NCBI GenBank assembly: GCA_026990725.1
Contig: JALXCX010000115.1
Location: 1-24,439, forward strand
DNA: 24,439 bases
Source: Desulfobulbaceae bacterium
GTDB taxonomy: Bacteria; Desulfobacterota; Desulfobulbia; Desulfobulbales; Desulfobulbaceae
Direction of reading: 5' to 3'
Shown here: piece after piece, positions 7,186 to 15,263 of the stretch
Numbering within the stretch: the first letter of the stretch is position 1
Layout of the letters: the number at the start of each line of letters is the position of its first letter
Program-made: the position numbers and the translations under genes
Notes under the pieces: model-generated
Database searches by the model: none
What the model saw: the letters and a program-made list of their open reading frames with translations, nothing else
Told to the model about the DNA's origin: nothing

Positions 7186-8204
7186 CAACAGTTCCGGTCC
7201 TTGCCGAGAAGGCCTGCGATCTTCTGGACTGGCAGGTCAGACATATCGCCATTGAAGAGTTGACCCCAGACGGCTCTCTGCGTTTTTTTTGTCGGCTTAC
7301 TCATAAAGACGGAAGGCGAAGAATCGTCATCGCTCCTCCGGAAAATGATCCTGCGGCCCTGAAAGAAGCTGCCTCCGGTTGGAACATTGGCAGGCATCTT
7401 TTTGCCTCTAATGCTCCAGTGCCAGAATTGTACCTATTTGATAAAGTTACAGGATTACTAATTTGTGAGGACCTGGGAAAAACGCGTCTTCATGACCTGC
7501 TGATGCGTCCTGATTCTGATGCTGATTATATAAAAGAGTTGTATGAACAGGCCGTTGTGCAGCTTGCCCGAATGCAGGTTCGGGCTTTTTCCGGCTTTAA
7601 GACGCAGTGGTGCTGGGATTCCCCACAGTATGACCGCAAGGTTATGCTGGAACGTGAGTCCGGTTATTTTTTGCAGTCATTATGTCTTGATATGCTGAAG
7701 CTCCCTGTTGAGTGTTCGCCTGTTCAAGAAGAAATGCAACAACTGGCAGACTGGGCAGGAAGAGCGGATTCCCGGTTTTTTCTTCATCGTGATTTCCAAA
7801 GCCGCAATATTATGGTGAAGTCGGGCAGAGTTCGTTTCATTGATTATCAGGCAGGACGTTCTGGTCCTCTTGGATATGATCTGGCCTCATTACTTATCGA
7901 TCCCTATGCGGCCCTGTCAGATGAAGTACAACAAGGCTTGGTGGATTGTTATTTTAACGAGCTTACGCAACTCATTCCCTATGAAAGGTCAAAGTTTCAG
8001 GACGAATATCTGGCGTTATCCCTGCAGAGAAACCTCCAAATTGCCGGAGCTTTTGCTTTTTTGAGCTATAAACGCAGTAAATTGTTTTTCCGGCAGTATA
8101 TCAGGCCTGCACTGCTCAGTCTGCGGGCAAATCTTGCCCGGGTTCCCAAGGCCGGGTATCCCTTTTTGACAAGACTGGTCGATCAATGCTTGACCGATGT
8201 CTGA
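7182..8204 (+). CDS. AmgK-like phosphotransferase (APH-fold sugar kinase)
   Basis: 340 residues of the aminoglycoside-phosphotransferase/choline-kinase fold. The catalytic loop is FLHRDFQSRNIMV (H202, D204), and the metal-binding motif FIDYQAGRSGPLGYDLASLL has D221. These closely match AmgK, the anomeric kinase that turns N-acetylmuramic acid or N-acetylglucosamine into the 1-phosphate in peptidoglycan recycling. AmgK is normally next to the nucleotidyltransferase gene murU, which is absent here. The GTG start at 7182 overlaps the gspI stop, implying translational coupling. The fold is confident; substrate is inferred from the family. Confidence 0.8.
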   Translation: MTTVPVLAEKACDLLDWQVRHIAIEELTPDGSLRFFCRLTHKDGRRRIVIAPPENDPAALKEAASGWNIGRHLFASNAPVPELYLFDKVTGLLICEDLGKTRLHDLLMRPDSDADYIKELYEQAVVQLARMQVRAFSGFKTQWCWDSPQYDRKVMLERESGYFLQSLCLDMLKLPVECSPVQEEMQQLADWAGRADSRFFLHRDFQSRNIMVKSGRVRFIDYQAGRSGPLGYDLASLLIDPYAALSDEVQQGLVDCYFNELTQLIPYERSKFQDEYLALSLQRNLQIAGAFAFLSYKRSKLFFRQYIRPALLSLRANLARVPKAGYPFLTRLVDQCLTDV

Positions 8205-8229
8205 GTGATCACTATTGTTGATTATCTTT

Positions 8230-8248
8230 TCTCTCAGGATTTGAGAGA
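8230..8248. other. Stem-loop in the amgK-der intergenic region
   Basis: TCTCTCA (8230-8236), loop GGATT and TGAGAGA (8242-8248) form a perfect 7-bp hairpin. It is not followed by a T-run on either strand, so it is not a normal terminator. A second small inverted repeat, AGCTGT-T-ACAGCT, lies at 8275-8287. The rest of 8205-8314 shows no gene. Both structures would lie in the 5' leader of der if transcription comes from upstream. Confidence 0.4.
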
Positions 8249-8314
8249 GAGAAAGTAAACTTATTATTTTCTTTAGCTGTTACAGCTGCCATTTTACACC
8301 TGAATATTATTGTT

Positions 8315-9655
8315 TTGAAAAATGATTCTCAACCCCTGGTTGCCCTGATCGGTCGGCCGAATGTGGGCAAATCAACGCTGTTTAATCGTATCACTAGGCG
8401 TCGTGATGCTCTTGTTGACCCAACTCCTGGAGTTACCAGGGATCGTCATTACGCCCGGGTCAGCTGGGAGGAGCATCCCTTTATTCTGGTAGATACAGGC
8501 GGGATTGATGACGAGGACGATACTATCACAAATCATATTCGTCATCAGGCCATGCAGGCAATTAATGAGGCTGATGTCATTCTGTTTTTGATGGATGGTC
8601 GTCAAGGGTTGACCCCGAGTGACCATGAAATAGTTGACCTCCTGCGACGCACTGATAAAACAGTATTTTTTGTTGTCAATAAGATTGATTCACCTGAGCT
8701 TGAAATAGAACTTATTACCCCTTTCTGGGAGTTGGGCGTAAAGGAGCTCTGGGCACTTTCGGCGGACCACAGCTATGGTTTTCAGACCCTGATGACCGGT
8801 CTTGTTGATAAACTTGACAAGGTAGAGGCCCCGGCAGAGCTTCCCGCTGGTGTGATTCGACTTGCCTTCCTGGGGCGTCCGAATGTTGGAAAATCGTCGA
8901 TGATCAATGCTATTATGGGCCAGAAACGCATGGTGGTTTCAAATATTTCCGGTACAACCAGAGATTCTGTGGACACTCTGCTGAGCCGGGATAAATATAA
9001 TTATCTGCTTATTGATACAGCAGGCATCAGAAGAAAAGGGAAAACAAAGGATAAACTGGAAAAGTTTTCGATTCTTAAAGCGTTAAAAGCTCTTGGCCGC
9101 TGCGATATTGCGGTTGTTCTTGTTGACGCAGAAGAGGGGATTACCGAGCAGGATACCCGGGTAATTGGCTATACTCAGGATCATGGCAGGGCGCTTATGA
9201 TTCTGATTAATAAATGGGACTTGATTAAGGAGGATAAAAAACGACAGGACTGGCTGTTGGAGGAAATTCGTCTGGCCACAAATTTCATTCCCTTTGCTCC
9301 GGTGTTCAAGGTGTCCGCAAAAACGGGATTTGGTATCAAACGCCTGTTTCCTGTAATCGGTAAAATGCACAGGCAGTTTCACCAGCATTTTCCCACCAGC
9401 GCCTTGAACAGATTACTGGCAGCCGCTGTGAGCCATCATGAGCCTCCGCTTTACCGGGGCAGAAGATTGAAACTCTATTATACAGCGCAAATTGGTACTG
9501 CCCCCCCGTCATTTGCCGTTATCGCAAATTTTCCCAAGGGTATTCATTTCTCTTATCAACGTTTTCTTAAAAATCGTTTTCGCGATGGCCTGGGCCTGGA
9601 TCTTGTTCCGGTACGCCTTATTTTTAAAGAACGCAGCGGTCGAACGAAACGGTGA
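8315..9655 (+). CDS. der: Ribosome-associated GTPase Der (EngA)
   Basis: 446 residues with two tandem GTPase domains, the defining feature of Der, which is needed for 50S ribosomal subunit assembly. The first P-loop GRPNVGKS is at residues 13-20, with VDTGG and NKID downstream. The second GRPNVGKS is at 187-194, with LIDTAG and NKWD. The C-terminal KH-like domain includes PPLYRGRRLKLYY and FPKGIHFSYQRFLKNR. The start is TTG 8315 (MKNDSQPLVALIG), with no convincing Shine-Dalgarno. No ATG or GTG in frame fits better. It precedes a methyltransferase gene by 13 bases. Confidence 0.95.
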   Translation: MKNDSQPLVALIGRPNVGKSTLFNRITRRRDALVDPTPGVTRDRHYARVSWEEHPFILVDTGGIDDEDDTITNHIRHQAMQAINEADVILFLMDGRQGLTPSDHEIVDLLRRTDKTVFFVVNKIDSPELEIELITPFWELGVKELWALSADHSYGFQTLMTGLVDKLDKVEAPAELPAGVIRLAFLGRPNVGKSSMINAIMGQKRMVVSNISGTTRDSVDTLLSRDKYNYLLIDTAGIRRKGKTKDKLEKFSILKALKALGRCDIAVVLVDAEEGITEQDTRVIGYTQDHGRALMILINKWDLIKEDKKRQDWLLEEIRLATNFIPFAPVFKVSAKTGFGIKRLFPVIGKMHRQFHQHFPTSALNRLLAAAVSHHEPPLYRGRRLKLYYTAQIGTAPPSFAVIANFPKGIHFSYQRFLKNRFRDGLGLDLVPVRLIFKERSGRTKR

Positions 9656-9668
9656 GCAGGGACTGAAC

Positions 9669-10343
9669 ATGGAGCGTATCCTGGAACCTGAGTTAATGGT
9701 GAACCCGGAACAGGGACAGGCTTATGCCTGTGCAGATTTTTCCGTTCCAAACGAACAATTTCTGCATCTCTTTGCTCGAAAATTTCCAGATTTTTCCGGA
9801 CCGGGGCGGGTTGTTGATCTTGGATGCGGACCAGCTGATATCCTGATTCGTTTTGCCCACAGGTACCCCCAGTGTCAATTTATCGGAATTGACGGTGCAG
9901 AGGCCATGCTCGCCCCGGGCCGTGAGGCAGTTAAACAGGAAAAGCTTGGCGATTGTATTGATCTGCATTGCGAGTGTCTGCCAATGGCCCGGGACGAGAG
10001 GGTGTATCAGGCAATTATTTCAAACAGTTTGCTGCACCATCTTCATCAGCCCCAGGTTCTCTGGCAGACAGTAAAAAAATGTTCTGATCAAAACACATCA
10101 ATAATGATAATGGATTTGTTTCGACCGGAATCGATAGAGAGTGCCCGTCATGTTGTCCAAACCTATGCTGCCGATGAGTCGCCTGTTTTGCAACAGGATT
10201 TTTATAATTCGCTGCTGGCTGCCTTTCGAGTCGATGAAGTACGGAAGCAGCTGTGTTGCGCTGGACTTGACCTGGAATGTGAGCAGGTGAGTGATCGCCA
10301 CCTCCTTGTCTGGGGCAAAGGGGCTGTTGTCAGGAAACAATAG
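9669..10343 (+). CDS. Class I SAM-dependent methyltransferase, substrate unknown
   Basis: 224 residues. The Rossmann SAM-binding motif I is RVVDLGCGPADILIRFA (D50, L51, G52, C53, G54), motif II is FIGIDGAEAML, and ISNSLLHHLHQP matches the motif IV/post-I region of Methyltransf_11/25-type enzymes. The start ATG 9669 begins just before the conserved region; the frame is open farther upstream inside der, but that part is an out-of-frame overlap of der. GCAGGGA lies about seven bases before the ATG. It lies 13 bases after der, so it is probably in the same transcript. What it methylates cannot be told from the sequence. Confidence 0.85.
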   Translation: MERILEPELMVNPEQGQAYACADFSVPNEQFLHLFARKFPDFSGPGRVVDLGCGPADILIRFAHRYPQCQFIGIDGAEAMLAPGREAVKQEKLGDCIDLHCECLPMARDERVYQAIISNSLLHHLHQPQVLWQTVKKCSDQNTSIMIMDLFRPESIESARHVVQTYAADESPVLQQDFYNSLLAAFRVDEVRKQLCCAGLDLECEQVSDRHLLVWGKGAVVRKQ

Positions 10344-10425
10344 AGCATCACTCGTGACTCAGGCTTTCTGAATACTTCCGGTTTTTTTCTTTGTCGTGGT
10401 GTTCTGGCAAATCGGTATTTTTTTC

Positions 10426-10455
10426 TTGGCAGGAGTTTGTTTTTTTGTGTATGCT
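10426..10455 (+). promoter_or_regulatory. Sigma-70-type promoter of the yceD-rpmF-plsX-fabH run
   Basis: TTGGCA (10426-10431) and TATGCT (10450-10455) are 18 bases apart. Start of transcription would be near 10462, about 44 bases before the yceD ATG. It lies in the 162-base gap after the methyltransferase gene, which otherwise holds no gene. No clear terminator for the upstream unit was found, only a C/G-poor T-run after 10380. Confidence 0.55.
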
Positions 10456-10505
10456 TTCCTATTTCATTGATCAAATTCAGGTATTGGTTTCTTTTCACTG
10501 TTGAT

Positions 10506-11024
10506 ATGAAGACGCAGGTTCAGTTTGCTGATATATCTCATACCGGAAATCGCTATGAGATAAGTGAAGATTCTTGGCTTCCACAACATGAGCTGAAAAG
10601 AATTGCTCCGGTTGAAGCAGAGATTAATCTGAACCGGAAAGGGGACAGCCGGGTCGAGGTTCATGGTTTTTTGAAAACCGTGATTACTCTGGTTTGTGAC
10701 CGGTGCCTTGCTGACTACGTTTTTCAGGTTGATGTTGTGTTTCACCTCATTTTGGATGCCTCGTTAGAAAAGAGTTGGCATATGAAGGAACTGGAATGTT
10801 CCGACACGGATCTTGATACCATAATGTTGGATCAGCCGGTGGTTGACTTGGAAGAGATTCTCAGACAGCAACTGTATTTGAGCTTGCCTGAGAAGTTGAT
10901 ATGCTCGGAAAAATGCAAGGGGTTATGTCCCCATTGTGGAACGGATTTAAATGATACACAGTGTTGTTGTGTCTCTGAAGAAAAAGTATCACCCTTTGCC
11001 GTACTGGCAAAGTTGAAGAAATAA
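10506..11024 (+). CDS. YceD/DUF177 family protein
   Basis: 172 residues of the DUF177 (YceD) family, almost always encoded just before rpmF as here. Visible hallmarks are LVCDRCLADYVFQVDVVFHLIL in the middle, DLEEILRQQLYLSLPEKLIC, and a C-terminal cluster CKGLCPHCGTDLN. The cysteines suggest zinc binding. In plants and bacteria the family is linked to 23S rRNA accumulation and processing; the molecular role is not settled. The frame is open upstream to 10437, but ATG 10506 starts MKTQVQFADI and leaves room for the promoter at 10426-10455. The Shine-Dalgarno is weak. Confidence 0.88.
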   Translation: MKTQVQFADISHTGNRYEISEDSWLPQHELKRIAPVEAEINLNRKGDSRVEVHGFLKTVITLVCDRCLADYVFQVDVVFHLILDASLEKSWHMKELECSDTDLDTIMLDQPVVDLEEILRQQLYLSLPEKLICSEKCKGLCPHCGTDLNDTQCCCVSEEKVSPFAVLAKLKK

Positions 11025-11033
11025 GAAATTTTT

Positions 11034-11072
11034 GCGACATAGTGGTCGCCTGATGTTTTATTTAAAATAAAA
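11034..11072. other. Hairpin and AT-rich palindrome between yceD and rpmF
   Basis: GCGAC (11034-11038), loop ATAGTG and GTCGC (11045-11049) form a 5-bp hairpin followed within ten bases by a T-rich stretch. A perfect palindrome TTTTATTT-A-AAATAAAA spans 11056-11072. Together they could be a weak attenuator or processing site separating yceD from rpmF. The -10-like TATACA (about 11083) downstream has only a poor -35. Function is not shown. Confidence 0.3.
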
Positions 11073-11125
11073 ATCACTGCTTTATACATATAAATGAGCA
11101 GGATAGAAGCTGTCTGGAGGATACC

Positions 11126-11314
11126 ATGGCTTTACCAAAGAGAAGACATTCCCATTCCCGTACCCGTAAACGGAGATCGCATGATTTTTTAACAGCTCCG
11201 AAAGTCGGACGTTGTCCAGAATGCGGCGAGCCCAAGATGCCACATCAGTTATGCGGAGCCTGTGGTACATATAAAGGGAAGACCATTATTCACATTGAGG
11301 ACGAGCTCGGTTAG
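11126..11314 (+). CDS. rpmF: Large-subunit ribosomal protein bL32
   Basis: 62 residues, the usual length. MALPKRRHSHSRTRKRRSHD is the basic rRNA-binding N-terminus. The four cysteines C30, C33, C43 and C46 (CPECG ... LCGACG) form the zinc site of the Cys-containing version of bL32. A strong GGAGG precedes ATG by six bases. It sits between yceD and plsX, the classical arrangement. Confidence 0.97.
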   Translation: MALPKRRHSHSRTRKRRSHDFLTAPKVGRCPECGEPKMPHQLCGACGTYKGKTIIHIEDELG

Positions 11315-11322
11315 GTCAGCTC

Positions 11323-12345
11323 GTGCGAATCGCCCTTGACGCCACAGGAGGGGATCTCGGCTCAGAGCTGCTGATTGATGGTGCTTTGTTGGCAATCAAC
11401 AAACGTCATGATCTTGAAGTGGTTTTGCTGGGGCCTGAGGACTTGCTGAATGAGCAGGTCGCCCGGCAGAAGAATGCCGGTAAAGAGACTTCCAGGTTGT
11501 CCATCGTTCATGCCTCGCAGACTATTTCCATGCATGAATCTCCTGTGGACGCAGTACGCAAGAAAAAAGATTCTACCATTATGGTGGGATTTGACCTTGT
11601 CAAGAAAGGCCAGGCAGATGCCATGGTGTCTGCCGGAAACTCTGGAGCTACGCTTGCAGCGGCTATTCGTAAACTGGGCCGCCTGAAAGGTATTGCCCGT
11701 CCGGGTATAGCCAGCCTGTTCCCCTCGTTGAAAGATCCTGTCATGCTGATGGACATTGGCGCAAACGTCGACTGCCGTCCGCAACATCTCTTTCAGTTTG
11801 CCATCATGGCCTCATCCTGCTCAGCACTGTTGATCAAGAAAAAACGTCCGAGAATAGGGTTGCTTAGTAACGGCGAAGAATCAGGAAAAGGCAATTCTCT
11901 TGTCAAGGAGACCTACGGTTTGCTCCAGGAAAGTTCCTTGAATTTCATAGGTAATGTTGAAGGGCGGGATGTCTACCACGGTGACGTGGATGTTATTGTC
12001 TGTGACGGCTTTGTCGGCAATGTCTCTTTAAAAATCAGCGAAGGACTGGCAGAGGCTGCCATGCAGATGTTGAAAGCTGAAATATTGAAATCGCTCAGGG
12101 CAAAAATCGGTTATTTGTTTATTCGCAAGGCCTTTTCCGCTTTTCGTACCCGATTGGATTACGCAGAATACGGCGGGGCACCTCTTTTGGGCATTAACGG
12201 TACAGGCATTATTTGTCACGGGTCATCATCTTCGCTGGCCATTTGTAATGCGATCGGGGTCGCTGCTAATATGATTGACAACAATGTTAATGATTCCATC
12301 ATGAAAACCCTTGCAGAATGTACGGAAGTGAGGGGACATGCATAA
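11323..12345 (+). CDS. plsX: Phosphate acyltransferase PlsX
   Basis: 340 residues. PlsX converts acyl-ACP plus phosphate to acyl-phosphate, the acyl donor for PlsY in phospholipid synthesis, acting at the membrane surface. The N-terminus IALDATGGDLG (most PlsX proteins have DAMGGD), SAGNSGATLAAA, MLMDIGANVDCRPQHL, LLSNGEESGKGN, and CDGFVGNVSLKISEG are family signatures. The start is GTG 11323, eight bases after the rpmF stop. The last eight bases overlap fabH. Confidence 0.95.
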   Translation: MRIALDATGGDLGSELLIDGALLAINKRHDLEVVLLGPEDLLNEQVARQKNAGKETSRLSIVHASQTISMHESPVDAVRKKKDSTIMVGFDLVKKGQADAMVSAGNSGATLAAAIRKLGRLKGIARPGIASLFPSLKDPVMLMDIGANVDCRPQHLFQFAIMASSCSALLIKKKRPRIGLLSNGEESGKGNSLVKETYGLLQESSLNFIGNVEGRDVYHGDVDVIVCDGFVGNVSLKISEGLAEAAMQMLKAEILKSLRAKIGYLFIRKAFSAFRTRLDYAEYGGAPLLGINGTGIICHGSSSSLAICNAIGVAANMIDNNVNDSIMKTLAECTEVRGHA

Positions 12346-13312
12346 GGCACGAATTTGTGGAACCGGTTCCTGTCTGCCGGACCGGGTGTTGTCCAATACC
12401 GATCTCGAACAAATGGTGGACACCTCTGACGAGTGGATTACCAGCCGCACCGGTATTCGCACCAGAAGAATTGCCGGTGCTGGCGAACAGAATTACCAAC
12501 TGGCGGCAAAGGCCGCTGCAAGAGCGCTGGAATCAGCAAATATCTCAGCCATGGAGCTTGATATGGTTCTTGTGGCAACCATGTCGCCCCACATGATAAT
12601 GCCCTCCTGCGCCTGTTTTGTTCAGGCGGAAATCGGTGCGGAAAACGCTTTTGCCTTTGATCTCAATGCGGCCTGTTCCGGTTTTCTGTATGGCCTTGAT
12701 CTTGCCGAGAAATATATTGTGGCAAAGCCTGCGATGAAAATACTGGTCATTGGTTCTGAAACACTTTCAACACGGGTCAACTGGGAAGATCGTAACACCT
12801 GTATTCTTTTTGGCGATGGTGCCGGGGCCTGTGTACTCGAATCTTCCCCCAAACGAGGTATCCTTGACAGCAGTCTTCATGCGGACGGCAAGCTGTGGAA
12901 TCTATTGTACATGGATAGCCCTGCCAGCAGAAACCCTGAACTGGCTGATCCTGAGCGCAAGGGATGTTTTATTCAGATGAGCGGTCGTGACGTGTTCAAG
13001 TATGCTGTCAGGGCCATGGAAAATACTGTTACTAATTTGCTTGATCGGAATGGTCTTAGCGTTGATGATGTTTCGTTGTTTATCCCTCATCAGGCCAATG
13101 TCCGCATCCTTGGCAAACTCATGGAACGCCTTGGAATGGAAGATGAAAAGGTGTTCATAAACGTTAATAAATATGGTAATACTTCTGCAGCCAGTATTCC
13201 AATTGCTCTTGATGAAGCATGTCGGGAAGGGCGGATTAACGACGGGGATTTGATATTGTTCTGTTCATTTGGTGGCGGATTCACATGGGGATCCATGCTG
13301 TTGCACTGGTAA
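12338..13312 (+). CDS. fabH: Beta-ketoacyl-ACP synthase III FabH
   Basis: 324 residues. FabH starts fatty-acid synthesis by condensing acetyl-CoA (or another short acyl-CoA) with malonyl-ACP. The catalytic triad can be read: C113 in NAACSGF, H251 in IPHQANVRI and N281 in KYGNTSAASIP. The start ATG 12338 overlaps the plsX end by eight bases and has GAGGGG before it. Next is an acyl-CoA dehydrogenase, not fabD, in the position where fabD often lies. Confidence 0.96.
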   Translation: MHKARICGTGSCLPDRVLSNTDLEQMVDTSDEWITSRTGIRTRRIAGAGEQNYQLAAKAAARALESANISAMELDMVLVATMSPHMIMPSCACFVQAEIGAENAFAFDLNAACSGFLYGLDLAEKYIVAKPAMKILVIGSETLSTRVNWEDRNTCILFGDGAGACVLESSPKRGILDSSLHADGKLWNLLYMDSPASRNPELADPERKGCFIQMSGRDVFKYAVRAMENTVTNLLDRNGLSVDDVSLFIPHQANVRILGKLMERLGMEDEKVFINVNKYGNTSAASIPIALDEACREGRINDGDLILFCSFGGGFTWGSMLLHW

Positions 13313-13327
13313 GTTAAGGAGAATTTG

Positions 13328-14476
13328 GTGGACTATTTTCTAAGTGAAGACCAAGAGATGATCAAAGAGACAGCTCGGGCAATTGCCGAGGAGAAGATTA
13401 TTCCTCTGCGAGCTGAACTTGATGAAAAAAATGAATTTGCGACCTCAATTCTTGAAGATATAGCAAAGGCAGATCTTTTTTCTGTTTTTGTTCCTGAGGA
13501 ATATGGCGGTTTTGGCGGTGGCTGCTTTGAAAATGTCATAGTTCTTGAAGAACTTGCCAGAGGGTGTGTTGGTGTTGCAACCAGTTACGCGGCCAGTGCA
13601 CTTGGTATTTATCCGGTGATGATTGCCGGCAGCGATGAGTTGAAGAAGAAATATCTGCCAACAATAGCTACGGGAAAACGTTGGGCAGCATTTGGTCTAA
13701 CCGAGGCCAATGCAGGCTCTGATGCCGGTGGTATTCAAACTACAGCTGTGCTTGATGGCGAAGAGTGGGTCCTTAATGGTACAAAACAGTGGATCACAAA
13801 TGGTGGAGAGTCAGAGATATACACCATCATTGCTTTGACCGACCCCAGCAAAGGAGCTCGTGGCGCATCTATTTTTGTCGTGGAAGATGGTGATCCAGGT
13901 TTTTCCTATGGCAAAAAAGAAGATAAAATGGGCATACGCTCTTCGGCAACCCGGGAATTGATCATGAAGGATTGCCGAATCCCCAAAGATCGTCTTGTGG
14001 GCAGAAAAGGAACCGGGTTTATCACCGTCATGAAGACACTTGATATCTCAAGACCCGGAATCGCCTCTCTGGGGATCGGCCTTGCCCAGGCAGCACTTGA
14101 TGAAGCTGTTGTTTATGCCAAACAGCGTGTACAGTTTGGCAAGCCGGTTATAGGCTTTCAGGCGGTTCAGCATATACTTGCGGATATGGCAACTCAGCTT
14201 GAAGCCGCCAGAGCCCTGGTATATGGAGCAGCACGCCATATTGATGCCCACCCTAAAAAAATGAGCAAAGTTTCTTCAATGTGCAAGGTTTTTGCCACAG
14301 ATATGGCCATGAAGGTGACCACAGATGCTGTTCAGGTCTTGGGTGGTTATGGTTATATGAAAGAGTATCCTGTTGAAAAAATGATGCGTGATGCCAAGAT
14401 TCTTCAGATCTATGAAGGAACAAACCAGATCCAGCGCAATGTTATTGGTCAGGAACTCAATAAGGAATACGCATAG
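13328..14476 (+). CDS. Acyl-CoA dehydrogenase, short-chain/butyryl-CoA type
   Basis: 382 residues from GTG 13328. This start is chosen over the in-frame TTG at 13325 because the GGAG at 13318-13321 is six bases from GTG and only three from TTG. It is an FAD enzyme of the acyl-CoA dehydrogenase fold. FGLTEANAGSDAGG and KQWITNGG are the flavin/substrate motifs, and VLGGYGYMKEYPVEKMMRDAK and IYEGTNQIQRNVIG follow, with E363 as the probable catalytic base, in the position used by short-chain/Bcd enzymes. Such enzymes oxidise acyl-CoA to enoyl-CoA or run in reverse with a bifurcating Etf. Its place between fabH and fabG, directly before etfBA, suggests a reductive job in acyl-chain synthesis; that is inference. 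Degradation of short acyl-CoAs is the alternative. Confidence 0.93.
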   Translation: MDYFLSEDQEMIKETARAIAEEKIIPLRAELDEKNEFATSILEDIAKADLFSVFVPEEYGGFGGGCFENVIVLEELARGCVGVATSYAASALGIYPVMIAGSDELKKKYLPTIATGKRWAAFGLTEANAGSDAGGIQTTAVLDGEEWVLNGTKQWITNGGESEIYTIIALTDPSKGARGASIFVVEDGDPGFSYGKKEDKMGIRSSATRELIMKDCRIPKDRLVGRKGTGFITVMKTLDISRPGIASLGIGLAQAALDEAVVYAKQRVQFGKPVIGFQAVQHILADMATQLEAARALVYGAARHIDAHPKKMSKVSSMCKVFATDMAMKVTTDAVQVLGGYGYMKEYPVEKMMRDAKILQIYEGTNQIQRNVIGQELNKEYA

Positions 14477-14481
14477 CCATT

Positions 14482-15261
14482 ATGAATATTATTGTTTGTG
14501 TGAAACAGGTACCGGATGCCAAAGATGTCCGGCTTGATCCTGAAACAAATACTTTGGCCCGTGAGGGTGTTGAAGCGATCATGAATCCGTTTGACCGCCA
14601 TGCCCTTGAAGAGGCTGTCAGCCTTAAAGAACAACTTGGCGGTAAGGTTACTGTTCTTTCCATGGGACCTCCCCAGGCTGAGGATGTTTTGCGCGAGGCA
14701 ATATCTTGCGGTGCTGATGAGGGGGTGCTTGTTTCTGATCGCGCTTTTGCGGGTGCTGATACCTGGGCAACCTCGTATACCCTGGCAAAGGCGGTGGAGA
14801 CAATCGGCAGTTTTGACCTTATCCTCTGCGGTAAGCAGGCCATTGACGGAGATACAGCCCAGGTAGGTCCCGGTCTGGCCTCCCGAATGCGCCTTCCTTA
14901 TGTGACCTGTGTCCAGAAGACCAGATCGGCTACGGATTCTTCCATTCAGGTGGAGAGAATGATGGACGACGGTTATGATCTTGTTCAGTTGCCACTGCCG
15001 GCTCTACTGACTGTGGTGAAAGATATTAATAAACCGCGGGTGCCGTCTTTAAAGGGGAAGATGAAGGCGAAAAAGGCCGAGATTACGGTTCTGTCTGCTG
15101 CTGATATTGGTGCTGAAAACCAGTATATTGGTCTTGCAGGCTCGCCCACCCAGGTCGTCAATGTCTTTTCTCCCGAGCCGCGCGGTGATCGTCAGATCTT
15201 TGAAGGCACCGCAGCAGAACAGGTGGAACAACTTGTTGAACAGATTAAGGGATATTTATAA
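14482..15261 (+). CDS. etfB: Electron-transfer flavoprotein beta subunit, bifurcating-type
   Basis: 259 residues, beginning MNIIVCVKQVPDAKDVRLDP, followed by NPFDRHALEEAV. At residues 122-130 it has DGDTAQVGP in GKQAIDGDTAQVGPGLASR. In characterised bifurcating Etfs this motif binds a second FAD, where classical Etfs bind AMP and have a different sequence. The EtfAB dimer passes electrons between NADH, ferredoxin and the dehydrogenase. The gene starts five bases after acd and ends two bases before etfA, so the three are surely one unit. Bifurcation itself is inferred from the motif and the fused ferredoxin domain of EtfA. Confidence 0.94.
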   Translation: MNIIVCVKQVPDAKDVRLDPETNTLAREGVEAIMNPFDRHALEEAVSLKEQLGGKVTVLSMGPPQAEDVLREAISCGADEGVLVSDRAFAGADTWATSYTLAKAVETIGSFDLILCGKQAIDGDTAQVGPGLASRMRLPYVTCVQKTRSATDSSIQVERMMDDGYDLVQLPLPALLTVVKDINKPRVPSLKGKMKAKKAEITVLSAADIGAENQYIGLAGSPTQVVNVFSPEPRGDRQIFEGTAAEQVEQLVEQIKGYL

Positions 15262-15263
15262 AC

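Noticed and set aside
6891..7397. 168-codon minus-strand open frame over gspI and amgK
   Set aside because: Antisense to two recognisable genes, Ser/Cys-rich low-complexity translation, no ribosome site.
8230..8248. Hairpin after amgK as an intrinsic terminator
   Set aside because: No T-run follows on either strand; A/G-rich sequence follows on the plus strand.
9492..9668. Upstream extension of the methyltransferase frame into der
   Set aside because: It overlaps the conserved C-terminal domain of Der in another frame. The methyltransferase similarity begins after ATG 9669.
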